Made by a program: the position numbers and the translations under genes | NCBI GenBank assembly: GCA_019054805.1 | Contig: JAHQIY010000003.1 | Location: forward strand, 3,534,001 to 3,598,000 | Direction of reading: 5' to 3' | DNA length: 64,000 bases | Origin: Brachionus manjavacas | Taxonomy: Eukaryota; Rotifera; Eurotatoria; Ploima; Brachionidae | Shown here: positions 54,976-64,000 of the stretch, one piece after another | How positions within the stretch are numbered: the stretch's first letter is position 1 | Layout: every line of letters begins with the position of its first letter | Notes under the pieces: model-generated | The model's input: only the letters and a program-made list of their open reading frames with translations | Told to the model about the DNA's origin: nothing | The model's database searches: none

Positions 54976-55275
54976 CAGAGTTGTTTTTAAGTCAAGTCAA
55001 GTCAATGACTTAAAATTTTTTTTCCATTGCTTATTGCTTACAGTTTGTTGATCTCCTGCTGCTTTTTTTTTAAATTTTCAAAAATTTTGAAATTTTTAAT
55101 TAATAAAAAGCTCTTTTATTAGTCTAGGAACAAAATTTATTTAAAGCTCTACTTAAATTTATAAAAATTATTAATGATTTTTTTTTGGATTAATTAAAGA
55201 ATCATATTTATTTTTTAGTTTTAAAATCAGAAAATTAATTGACTTGACTTAACTTCACTAAAAAAAAAAAAAAAT
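54976..55275. mobile_element. MITE, CAGAGTTGTTTTTAAGTCA family, copy 3
   Basis: Starts CAGAGTTGTTTTTAAGTCA. The right part TTTTAAAATCAGAAAATTA, then GACTTGACTTAACTTCACT matches 50645-50685 of copy 1. No coding. Confidence 0.7.
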
Positions 55276-55619
55276 CACTATTTTAATAAATAAATTAAAA
55301 TAGTGATCAATTTAAATGTAATTGACATTAATTACAAAAAAAACTAAAATGTTTTTATTTTGTTCCTTCAAATTCAGTATTTCAGTTTTTAAATTGCATA
55401 TTATTGTTATTTAAAAATATTATACGCGCGCACAAAAATCAATTTTAGTCATCAATACACTTTTATAAAGTAACAAATTTTAAATTTTGGGAGTTAAATA
55501 CTCTACAAAGAAATTCAACATGTCCGTTCAATTCACTATTTTATGATCAACTTCCAAATCAAAACTCATCGAAGTATTTATCCATATTTTATCAATCAGC
55601 ATTTAACGAAGGAAAAAGT
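55276..55619. other. No gene seen
   Basis: A/T-rich. A short frame piece near 55560-55620 may continue the coding remnant that follows. Confidence 0.4.
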
Positions 55620-55789
55620 ACCTGGCCTATTCTCAGGATGAAGAACTAATAGTTGAAAATCAAGCTACAGTTGCGTCTAATATTGTAAAAACTCAAGTAG
55701 TGATTCCTAAAAAAAGTCGTCCACCAAAATCCAATGATTCAAATGTTCAAAAAATTAACAAACATGAAAAAGAAAAAAAAAGAAGTTAG
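55620..55789 (+). pseudogene. Transposon ORF C-terminal remnant
   Basis: About 56 codons to a TAG: acidic DEELIVENQATVASNI, then VVIPKKSRPPKSND, an AT-hook-like basic patch, and a Lys-rich end. It resembles in style the tail of the ORF at 24711-25010 (acidic linker, then KKRGRPKK). Upstream coding is lost. Confidence 0.4.
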
Positions 55790-56261
55790 AATTAAAATAA
55801 ATCTTACCTTTTTCAAATATTAGTTTTATTTATTTTTTTAGCTTAAAGAATAATTTTGTTTCAATTAAAATGAAATTGAGACTTTTTATTATTTTAGTTA
55901 TTTTTGTGACTATTAAATTATATTTAATACTCAGAAAAATTGTTTTATTAATGCGTTTTTTGATATTTTTTTCTTTGGATTAAAAGCCCTAAGAAAATCA
56001 CAAGAAAAAAGAAAAAAAAATATCAAACAACTTTAAAAATTAAATTTTTCTATCTTATTTTTACATATAATAGTTTATTTCAATTTGTCCATGGGACTTA
56101 AATTTCAATTAAATAAATATAATAAAAAATTGCATTAAATATTATTTTTTCTTCTTAACTTTATGAGAATTTTAATTTTTATTTAAATAAAATTCTACCT
56201 TTTGTATAAATTTGAATTAAATTACTCAAAAAATTATGTCACAAAAAAACACTGGTAAAAC
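55790..56261. other. LRR frame 3-prime side, no gene seen
   Basis: Either the 3-prime UTR of the LRR gene or the start of an intron leading to the TRP frame. Candidate donors near the LRR stop are weak (GTACTC at about 56275). A/T-rich. Confidence 0.4.
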
Positions 56262-57908
56262 TTAATATGAGTACATAAATCTTGGCACGCCGGACCATAG
56301 TTGCTTGTAGATTTTTTGTATGAGCTCATTTTTGAGCAAATTTTCCCGTCTGACCAAACTCAAGCCTGTCAAAAGTTCTTGTTTGCACGATTCGTACAGC
56401 GAGTGGTTAGTGCGAGACACAATGCCTTTGGTCGACTCGAACTTTTTAACCATTTTTTCATTGAATAAAAATTGAAAAAAAAAGTCGGACACACTCGGCT
56501 CGTCGCGAAACAGAATCAAAATTTTGTCCAGCCTGAAAGAATTCTTGTGACTCTTAAAATAGTCCACACTATCATTGCCTTGATCAAATTTTGAATTTAT
56601 GAGAGTATATTTTATTAGTAAAAAAATATAGAATATTAGCTTGATATTTTTTTTGTCATAAGCAATTTTGAGACACTTTTCATAGTCAATATTGAGCAAA
56701 AAACTGGAATCAGTGACAAAGTAGACCATGACGCTTTTGTACTCGACACTATTGACAAATTTTTCCAGGTTATATGTTTCGAAATTTTTACAGAAGCGGT
56801 ACATGGCGTTAATGGGAAAAAACTTTTCTACCAACTCAATGTCATTGCGCTCACACAGTGCCAAAAACGACAGGCTACATTTGAACTTCATTTCTACATT
56901 TTCCACCGAGTGGTCCTTCAAAAACGAATCTATCTTTTTCTTGAACTGTTTGAAATCTGTTAGACCAAAGTTTTCCTGCTGAATTAGCAAATCCAGAATG
57001 GTCTTGTTGCCAAGTTTGTATTGCTCAAAAATTTCCTCAAATTTTGCGCAAACAAAATTCGATTCGCTGTAGAACAGGCGTCTCATTATCTTTTCACATT
57101 TGTACAGGTCATTTATCACAAAATAGTAGTGGTAGCGCTTGGACCCTTTGTCAAGTCCATACACTGTTTTTGATGGCTGCTTGCGATCGAACAAATTCAT
57201 CAGAAAATTTTCATAATTGTTCTCGTAGTAGTCGTGGTCAACTCTAAAATACTTGATATTTTCGTCTATGTTTTTTGAATAGATAAAATCAAACAAGGGG
57301 TTTTCGGTCAAATCAATGTAGTCACATTTCAGACCTTGGAAAAATTCCTCGGAAATAAACTCAATTCTGTTTTTGCACAAGTCCAATTTTAGCAAGTTGA
57401 CTTTTCGGTTGGACATCTGGGAGTCAAGCCGGTAGATCTTGTTCTCACTTAGGTAAACATACTTCAAGTGTGTATTTTCATTGCTGAACTGGTTGTCTAT
57501 CTGAGTTATTAGGTTGTTTTGAAAAAAAATTGATTTTAAATATCTCAAGTGGCTGAAAATGCTGAGATCAATGATGCCAAGCTGGTTATTGCTAAGATCA
57601 ATGTAGCGAAGGTTTTTGTTGAAAAGGAAAACATTGCCATCAAGGCTGCTGATTTGGTTTTTGGACAAATTCAAATGTTCCATGAATGTACAATTAGCAA
57701 AAAAGTTGTACGGAATCCGATCTACATTCACATTAATGAGTTCAATGCGAATGTATCTGTTGTATACTCCTGTATAGTTGCTAAGACGGTCTAGGGATAA
57801 AAGTTCATAATTTCGTAAGCTCAATGATTCTCTAAACGATTCTGTTACATCAATATCTATTTGGACAGGCGTAAGTTCCATATTTTCCTGATTAGTATAA
57901 TCGATCAT
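56262..57908 (-). CDS. LRR protein, probable N-terminal half of an LRR-TRP channel
   Basis: 548 codons, start set at the ATG at 57908 (the frame runs three codons further without ATG). Residues about 45-210 hold five or six leucine-rich repeats (MEHLNLSKNQISSLDGNVF, LRYIDLSNNQLGIIDLSIF, LKYVYLSENKIYRLD, LLKLDLCKNRIEFISEEFF). The rest, about 230-548, is helical with segments like SFLALCERNDIELVEKFF and LKIAYDKKNIKLIFYIFL that look like degenerate ankyrin-type repeats. No signal peptide or TM. It ends LWSGVPRFMYSY, in TRPA-like channels roughly the segment before S1. G+C is higher than the flanks, consistent with an old, constrained gene. Alternative: an independent cytoplasmic LRR protein. Confidence 0.75.
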   Translation of the reverse strand: MIDYTNQENMELTPVQIDIDVTESFRESLSLRNYELLSLDRLSNYTGVYNRYIRIELINVNVDRIPYNFFANCTFMEHLNLSKNQISSLDGNVFLFNKNLRYIDLSNNQLGIIDLSIFSHLRYLKSIFFQNNLITQIDNQFSNENTHLKYVYLSENKIYRLDSQMSNRKVNLLKLDLCKNRIEFISEEFFQGLKCDYIDLTENPLFDFIYSKNIDENIKYFRVDHDYYENNYENFLMNLFDRKQPSKTVYGLDKGSKRYHYYFVINDLYKCEKIMRRLFYSESNFVCAKFEEIFEQYKLGNKTILDLLIQQENFGLTDFKQFKKKIDSFLKDHSVENVEMKFKCSLSFLALCERNDIELVEKFFPINAMYRFCKNFETYNLEKFVNSVEYKSVMVYFVTDSSFLLNIDYEKCLKIAYDKKNIKLIFYIFLLIKYTLINSKFDQGNDSVDYFKSHKNSFRLDKILILFRDEPSVSDFFFQFLFNEKMVKKFESTKGIVSRTNHSLYESCKQELLTGLSLVRRENLLKNELIQKIYKQLWSGVPRFMYSY

Positions 57909-57940
57909 TCTAAACAATTAAATCAAAAAAATATTCTTAT

Positions 57941-58141
57941 TTAATTTAAAATTGTTTCAATTGATTGTTCAAAATAAGAATTTTCCAAACTTTGACAATT
58001 AAAAAGGACGAGGGGTTTTGAGGCATACAAAATTAAACCATCGCATAAAGTTAAGATTATTTTATTTATTTTCTTTATCGTATATCTTTTTTTTATTAAA
58101 GCATAAAAAATCTTTGTCCAAATTAACTCGTTACTCGGCAC
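57941..58141 (-). CDS. Possible upstream exon or uORF of the LRR gene
   Basis: An open minus-strand frame of about 66 codons, without an ATG start, ending 33 bp before the LRR ATG. The sequence TTAATTGTTTAG just before the LRR ATG could be an acceptor, so this may belong to a 5-prime exon. The composition is modest and no motif is recognised. Confidence 0.25.
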   Translation of the reverse strand: MPSNELIWTKIFYALIKKRYTIKKINKIILTLCDGLILYASKPLVLFNCQSLENSYFEQSIETILN

Positions 58142-60979
58142 AGACCAGGTAAAAAAAGAAAAGACCTTTAATCAAAACTTTTCTATAGCAGCTCAAGTAT
58201 CTGCAGTAGTTATGTGTGCTAAGTCTCCGGGTTTGGGCAATGTGAAATTTTAGTACAAATAGAGTACAAAAATGAAAAATTTACAAATTTTTTTCTAATT
58301 GTACTGTTTCGATTTTGTAAACAGTACAATTTTGTACAAATTTTAACAAAAGAATTCTAGGATCATGTGATCAAATGTTCAAAAAAATTAATAATCAATG
58401 TTATGGAGGGAGATAAAGAAAACATATAAAATGTGAGTTTAAAAAACAACAACATTAACTAAAATTTCTAATTTTGAATCCTTAAAAAAGTGAACTAAAA
58501 AATAAAGTTCAATTTTATTATTTCACAAAAGAAAACATCAAAAATGAGACGAAAACTCGATTGGATTTGTATGAAAAAAAAATTTATGTTTTTGGAAACA
58601 TTTAAAAAAATTAATTATATTTGTGCTTAATTGACTTTCTATGTTTTTTTTTCATTTTTCATTAGCACTTTAAAAATTAGATAAAATTTTGGTTATCAAA
58701 AATTATCTCTCTAAAGTTAATTTTTATTCAAAAAGTATTCAAACAAAATATAAATATAAATAATACAAAGTAAAATTTAATAGAAATTAAAAACAAAAAC
58801 TTAAAATAAAGATTGACTGATTTATTTAAATGTATTTTTTTCTTACTTAAGGAATAATTTAAAAGTTTTGACCTTATTTAAAATCAATTTTTGAAAAATT
58901 ACCAGGGTAGCTTTAACTATGAGGCACAAGTCATAAGTTTTGTGTTCTATAAAGAAATCTAAAAAATACTTATTTATTTTGTTTATCTGTACCGAACTAA
59001 TTTAGTTAATTATGGCAGAGGAAAACGAAATATTATAAAACCTTTTTTAAATAAAATTTAAAATAAAAAATGATGAAATAAATAGCTAATTTTTAATTAA
59101 AAAGACTTTTTAAAAATCTTACATAAAACTAAAATTTAAAATGATTTCTAGTAAATGAAATTCTTTGCAATAAAACATTTCAAAGTAATGACCCTAAACA
59201 ATTTCTTTTATTTGAAAATAGTTTTATGATACAATGAAAAAGTGTTCTTTAAAATTGCTAAGAATATTAGCATATTTTATAACTAAGAATAGGCGGAACT
59301 TTTCCTTGTTTTGGATTTTTAAAAAATTCTAAAAGCGTTATTTAATTTTTGTTTAAGAAATTTCTTATATTAATTTTTAGATTTTTCTATTTAAAATTTT
59401 TTCGAAAAACATTAAAAAGAAAACAAGGGTTCTTAATAGACAACAAGTGCCACGAAAATAATCAAATAGGCAAAAAAAACTGAACTCGGAATTTTTTAAT
59501 TCTCGGAACTTTTTAAATAGAGATAATTTAATTCAAAAATCTTTGACAAGGACTGGTTCTCATTTAAGATCATTTTAAGAATGCGATTTTTTGAGAATTC
59601 TTTTAAGAATCTTAAAAAATTTCTAATTTTTTTCTTAAGATTAAGCAAAGTTTTTAAGATCGGTTAAAGATCTTTTTCAAAATTTATCAAGAACAAAATA
59701 TTTAAAAACAACTTAATAATAATATTAATAAGATCTTTATTAAGAAAAATTTCATTTCATGATTAAGATCTTCTCGTGATTGAAAAAATGAAAAAATAGA
59801 ATTTTTTAGAATTCTTAATTATTAGTGTCTAATAAATTGCTAAAAATTTAAGATTTATTTGTTTTAATATCTTTTATTTTTTTATTTATTTATTTAGAAC
59901 CAAATGAAATTATAGAGTAATTAATTGAGTCATGTTCGGTATCATTTTGGAATTGAATTATATAAATTTCATCCTGAGATTCTCATATTTCATATAAAAT
60001 ACATTTATTGTTGATAAGTAATTCGATTTAATTAACATAGTAATCATAGTAATTCAAAAAAATTCTTTTTTTAAAGTTAGTTAAGAATCCGTCCTAATTT
60101 TTCATTATTTAAAAGAAATTTAAGTTTATTAAATGGAATCTTCAAATCCAACAAAGAATACAATTTCACCAAAGCTAAATTCGTTATTTCTTATAAGAAA
60201 TTAAGCAATCATGTGGAGGAAAAAGTTGAAGGCATAAATAATTTTAATTGGATTTTTTTTTGATTTATTATTTAATTATTTGTTTTTATTTTAATAAACT
60301 TATTATTTTGATTAAAATTTTTTTTTTGAATTCTTTTGAAAAAATCTTGATTTATCTTAAAACCAAACTAAAGATTTAATTTAAAAAATTCATGAGTTTT
60401 TGAAAAATCTCTCAATTTGATTTAATGAAAAAATAAGCCTAAGGACACTTTAATAAGTTTGTTGAATGGCACATTTTTTAACAATTGATACAGACACGAT
60501 CGATAATCACCTCCGCATAAATCTGTAAATCGATCACAATTATTAATAATTAGACTAAATTTTGCGGAAATTTGATTGTTTTATCATTTATAAAAATAAT
60601 AAATAAAGATCTAGAATTAAGACTACACTTGAATTAAAGAATGCCTTGGGAAAAGTATTTTTTTTACCTTTTCTAAATTTCATTTTGAATTCAGATTTTC
60701 GATTCCAAATTTTATTTTAAATGTGTTGAAGTCAGACAACTTTTAAAAAATTCAAGTAGTTGACAAGTTTTTTTTTCTATTTAACTTTTTTGAAATTTTG
60801 AAATTACGTTGTTTCATTAAAACTCAATACTTAAGCATGTAAAAATTTGAAATATAATTACGCAATTATTTTTAGAATTGTAAAATAGAAAAAAAAACTT
60901 GCCAGTTATATTTTACATAATTTAAACAATTCTCTTTCTTTTAACTATTAATTCACGCAAAAGTTGAAAGGAAGACGAA
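58142..60979. other. Long A/T-rich region without a gene
   Basis: No credible coding frame. A GTACAAATT-type inverted repeat lies at 58250-58345 (AGTACAAA... / ...TTGTACAAATTTT). A reversed, degraded family-A LINE tail is near 58975-59000 (TTTATCTGTACCGAAC). 59560-59800 is dense in AAGATTCTTAAGAATC-like self-complementary words. Confidence 0.5.
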
Positions 60980-62150
60980 GAATAAAATAAAAAATTTACT
61001 TCATCGTAGAAAAACAAAACAGAAAAATTTTTTCCCTTTCAAAAAAGTTGAGCGTGTTTTTGGCTTGAATAAAAAATCCAAATGTTTTTTCTCCATTTTT
61101 CGTTTTTGCCATTGGTTCAATAAGGTTCCTACAATTCCTTAAATTGTAACTTAAATTTCTCGAGTCATTATAAATTAGTCTATTTCTTAAATTCTCAGGC
61201 GATTCATAATAGAACAATGTCTTAAAAGATAGTGATAACATTCTGTCTAAAAATATATGCTAGTTTTTAGCTTCAAACTTTAACTTAAACAGTTTAAAAA
61301 TAGAAAAATAATAACTTTTAGCAAGTTTAAATATTTCTTCTTTAATTATTTGTTCTGGTAACCCAATTCTTAAGTTTCCCAAGAATAACATTAGCTCTGT
61401 AAATTATACTCGATAAATGGTTGTCCCATTTCAAATCATCTTGTAAAATAACACCTAAATCTCGGTTTGAGCGTTCTGAGTTTGCGATTAAATACAAATT
61501 ATCTTTGATTTAAAAAGAATAGAAGTGTTCTTGATAGAAATTTTTGTTCCCAACGTGCATTTCTTTGCATTTGTTTAAGTTTAAGTTCATTTCCCAACGC
61601 CTAGTCCTCTCAAGTACCTTACTTATATTTGCCAGTAATTCTTCGTGGTCTTTCGAGTTTCTAATTGAGCTCATCAACTTACTATCATCAGCAAAGAGTT
61701 TGCAAAAGACGGATAAGTCATTTTGTAGATCTTTTATGAATATAATAAAGAGCAGAGGACCTAAGAAAGAGCCCTGAGGAACTCCACTCAATACGTTCAT
61801 CCATTCGGAAGAAAATCCATCGAGAACAACTCTTTGCTTCCTTTCTGACAGAAAGGCATTGATCCTGTCAAGAATTTTTCTTTTAAATCTTTCCCTTCTA
61901 ACTTGACGATAAGTTCTGGATGAGGCACAAGGTTATAGGCTTTCATGAAATCGATAAACAAAATTTCGACGGCAAAACCTCTATTCAAGGATTCGGTAAT
62001 AAGGTCGAGACATTCTAACAGGTTCGTAACACAAGATTTGAACTTAACAAAGCCATGTTGGTGTTTGCAAATAACATTGTGTTCTTCGAAGAAATTTAAC
62101 ATCCATTTTTTGATCAATTTTACTATTATTTTACAAATAATAGATGTATT
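60980..62150 (-). pseudogene. LINE RT remnant
   Basis: Minus strand. KHQHGFVKFKSCVTNLLE, then ILFIDFMKAYNLVPHPEL (catalytic-block Asp), frame slip, LSGVPQGSFLGPLLFIIFIK and LFADDSKLMSS (FADD box, about 61695), then MNLNLNKCKEMHVG and, after another slip, ERSNRDLGVILQDDLKWDNH. 61241-60996 adds the C-terminus (YNLRNCRNLIEP ... KNGEKTFGFF). Similar to, but distinct from, the LINE at 38352. Endonuclease missing; broken frames. Confidence 0.85.
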
Positions 62151-62354
62151 TAAAAAAAATTTTTCTGAAAAAATTTTAAATTATGATTTTTATAAAAATG
62201 AAAAAATAATCACTATTAATTCTTTCGAAAATAAAAAACATTGATTAATTTTTTTAATTTTTTTACAAAGTCAACAAAGATTAAATTGATATTTTTGTAA
62301 ATTAAAAAAATCGAGTGAATTAAAGTTTAAAGATATTTTTGTAAATTAAAGTTT

Positions 62355-62515
62355 AAATCTCCCATAGCTTAGTACGATAGTACTTAGTTCCGCGGTTAAA
62401 CCTGTTTCAGATAATTTAATTATAATAATAATAATAATAAATTAAATAAATGAATTGTTAACCAGTCGACTTTGATAAGGGCTCAAGCCTGTTTATTAAC
62501 CTTGAAATTGAAATT
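62355..62515 (-). mobile_element. LINE/SINE 3-prime tail with (TTA)n
   Basis: On the minus strand: AATAAACAGGCTTGAGCCC, with GGCT-TG-AGCC as a small hairpin, a GTCGACTGGTTAAC segment, then (TTA)n. On the plus strand, CCCATAGCTTAGTACGATAG and CGGTTAAACCTG could instead be read as degenerate A and B boxes of a tRNA-derived SINE ending in (AAT)n. I cannot decide between these. Confidence 0.4.
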
Positions 62516-63470
62516 GAAGCATATAACTTTCATTTAATTTTCATATAAAATTCTTCTTTTTTTTTTGAATAAAATTCACAACAATTAATTTTGAACAAAA
62601 ACGATTTTTGATTTTCTTTTATTATTTAAATCATTTAAAGCTAGATTATTTTCCAAAATGTCAAATATATCTCAAGAAAGAATTTAAAATTAAATTAAAA
62701 GAGTTGTCGATTATTTTTTTGTATGCAATCAAAAGTTTAGAATTTAAACAAATTTTAACTTTTTAATAAATATACAGTAGTAGTTTGATGGATTTACTTT
62801 TAAAATCTAAATAATAGAAAATTATTTTTAAGGAATTTTTTTTGTCAAGCCAGGATTAATTTGTCAAAATTAGATTTGCGATTATTTTTGTTAACGAAAA
62901 AAAAAAAATTTCTTTCTATTTAAGACATATTATTTTGCATGTTAAATAAAATCAGTTTCAAAAAAATTCTTAAATTTCTTACCGATTGAAAATGCTTGAA
63001 ATATTTAAATGCAATGAAAGTGAATTTATCCAAAATTCAATTTACTTTACAAAATTTCTAAATCTAAAACGCAACGCAAACTGATTTGACTCAATTCAAT
63101 TAATTTAAGTCCAAATCTCATTACGTTGCCAAATAAATATGGCGTAAATTGATAGTTATCAAGCTAAAACAATATTTTTTGGTAAACAACAAGCTACGCC
63201 ACAAGCATTATTGGAAAATACTTAGGCAGGTTGGAAAGGAGCTTAGTCATTCCTTCAGATCAGATCTTTTAAGTTTTTGTTCTTTTTTCAAAAGAAATAA
63301 AAAAATATAATTCAACGCAATTAGAAAACCTTTAAAAAAAACTAAAACTTTATCAAAAATGAGAATCATTTTTTCCTCCAAAGTGAAAATTTTTTATCAA
63401 AAATTCGAATTGATTCATTTTCGCCTATTGTGAATCAAACAAGCTTTTTTTCGCTTGAATTGATTCTTTT
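62516..63470. other. No gene seen
   Basis: A/T-rich upstream region of the small gene at 63553; apart from TCAATTCAAT-type direct repeats near 63090, nothing stands out. Confidence 0.45.
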
Positions 63471-63473
63471 AGT

Positions 63474-63520
63474 TATATAAAAACAGCTTTTCTTTCTTTA
63501 TGATAAAGAAAGAAAAGCTG
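63474..63520 (+). promoter_or_regulatory. TATA box followed by perfect 17-bp hairpin
   Basis: TATATAAAAA at 63474 is followed at once by CAGCTTTTCTTTCTTTA (63484-63500), a 3-base TGA loop, and its exact reverse complement (63504-63520). The ATG of the downstream gene is 33 bp further on. A start site 25-30 bp after the TATA box would fall at the hairpin's tip, so the dyad would straddle the transcription start. Confidence 0.55.
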
Positions 63521-63552
63521 CAGTTTAAAATTTGTTTGGAATCTTAGCCAAA

Positions 63553-63867
63553 ATGCTTATTAAAATTGTGGACGAAGACGATTTTTATTATGAAGAAGTT
63601 TATTTGGACATTGACCCATGTTCAGAATATTTGGTCATTGAAACTGGTGAATTGAACGATATTTTCCCATTTGCTGACCAAATAGAAGATGAATGGTACA
63701 AAAGCAAAGGTGATTATTCACAAAATAATCCTCAATTCGAACCTTTTGATTCTCAATTCAATGCACCTGAAAATCTAGATCAAACCACTGGTAAAAATGA
63801 AAAAAAAAATAAGAAAAAAAAAGGACTGAGTACTCGTTTTAAAAGATTATTTGGCAAAAAAAAATAA
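63553..63867 (+). CDS. Small acidic/basic protein, function unknown
   Basis: 104 codons from an ATG at 63553 (CCAAAATGC, A at -3); the frame extends further up only through non-ATG codons. The first half is acidic and aromatic (VDEDDFYYEEVYLDIDPC, then EYLVIETGELNDIFPF), the middle is Asn/Gln/Phe-rich, and the C-terminal 25 residues are strongly basic (KKNKKKKGLSTRFKRLFGKK), suitable as a nuclear/nucleolar or membrane-surface targeting patch. Single exon, terminated by TAA. I do not recognise the family. The close TATA box and Kozak context favour a real gene. Confidence 0.6.
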   Translation: MLIKIVDEDDFYYEEVYLDIDPCSEYLVIETGELNDIFPFADQIEDEWYKSKGDYSQNNPQFEPFDSQFNAPENLDQTTGKNEKKNKKKKGLSTRFKRLFGKKK

Positions 63868-64000
63868 ATTTTTAAGAAAATTTCTCTTTTTTTTTGCAAG
63901 TCATCATTTACTTTAAAGATTTAGTTTTCGGCTGTAATTAATTGTTTACGCAATTTTAATTAAAAACAATTTATAGAAGCTTTAAAATTGCCTTTAGAAA
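63868..64000. other. 3-prime flank of the small gene
   Basis: A/T-rich sequence to the end of the window. TAATTAAAAAC near 63957 could serve as a poly(A) signal but is not distinctive. Confidence 0.4.

Noticed and set aside
56728-57794. Plus-strand frames opposite the LRR gene
   Set aside because: Antisense shadows; codon content is the complement of the LRR protein.
62355-62405. Functional tRNA gene
   Set aside because: Box-like words are present but stems do not fold; better read as a LINE/SINE end with a simple tail.

Overview
This is eukaryotic nuclear DNA, roughly three quarters A+T. Evidence for that is GT-AG introns (several only 50-65 bp), Kozak-like ATGs, a CCDC13 orthologue (a centriolar-satellite/cilium protein, so a ciliated animal), a TRP-type channel, leucine-rich-repeat proteins, and a dense animal-type transposon load (MULE, hAT, Merlin, Helitron, Gypsy-like, several LINE clades). 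My best guess is a small-genome invertebrate such as a monogonont rotifer (Brachionus-like). That is inference from composition and gene style, not from a search.

Layout. 1-770: GGCCGGCC-rich GC blocks in A/T-rich DNA. 1.8-2.0 kb: 11-bp microsatellite grown on a reversed LINE tail. 2.3-3.5 kb: possible inverted-repeat element. 3.8-5.9 kb: retroelement debris. 5,922-8,826: a complete MULE with 53-bp TIRs and 9-bp target duplications, its transposase lightly damaged. 8.9-9.6 kb: a foldback with 22-bp-spaced TGACA/TGTCA iterons. 10.2-15.7 kb: two-exon CCDC13 on the minus strand, whose 3.45-kb intron holds an 8 x 93-bp tandem array, a palindromic MITE and a second, inverted copy of the foldback arm. 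18.7-20.0 kb: MULE fragment and foldback MITE. 20.9-23.3 kb: a segment duplicated at 35.0-36.3 kb. 24.6-25.2 kb: small TIR element with an AT-hook ORF. 25.9-28.1 kb: decayed Helitron. 28.3-32.1 kb: decayed Gypsy-like element with LTR-like repeats. 36.4-37.6 kb: membrane LRR gene. 38.4-40.1 kb: truncated LINE (minus). 41.0-41.8 kb: tetraspan membrane gene. 42.0-46.8 kb: LINE scrap, TIR element and two hAT transposase pseudogenes. 47.0-49.5 kb: LINE with ORF1/ORF2. 49.7-51.7 kb: MITE, Merlin and RNase H remnants. 52.0-57.9 kb: TRP pore region and LRR region on the minus strand, possibly one gene split by transposon-filled DNA. 61-62.5 kb: LINE remnants. 63.55-63.87 kb: a small unknown gene behind a TATA box and a perfect hairpin.

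Probable host genes are CCDC13, the LRR membrane protein, the tetraspan protein, the LRR/TRP locus and the small 63.5-kb gene. They share no pathway and no operon; the rest is transposon sequence in various stages of decay. The most informative structures are the iteron foldback around the last CCDC13 exon, the LRR-plus-TRP arrangement, and two tiny retro-insertions (40 and 66 bp) with clean target duplications, one of which has its empty site preserved in a paralogous arm. Several LINE tails share one design: a short hairpin followed by an A/T-rich simple tail.
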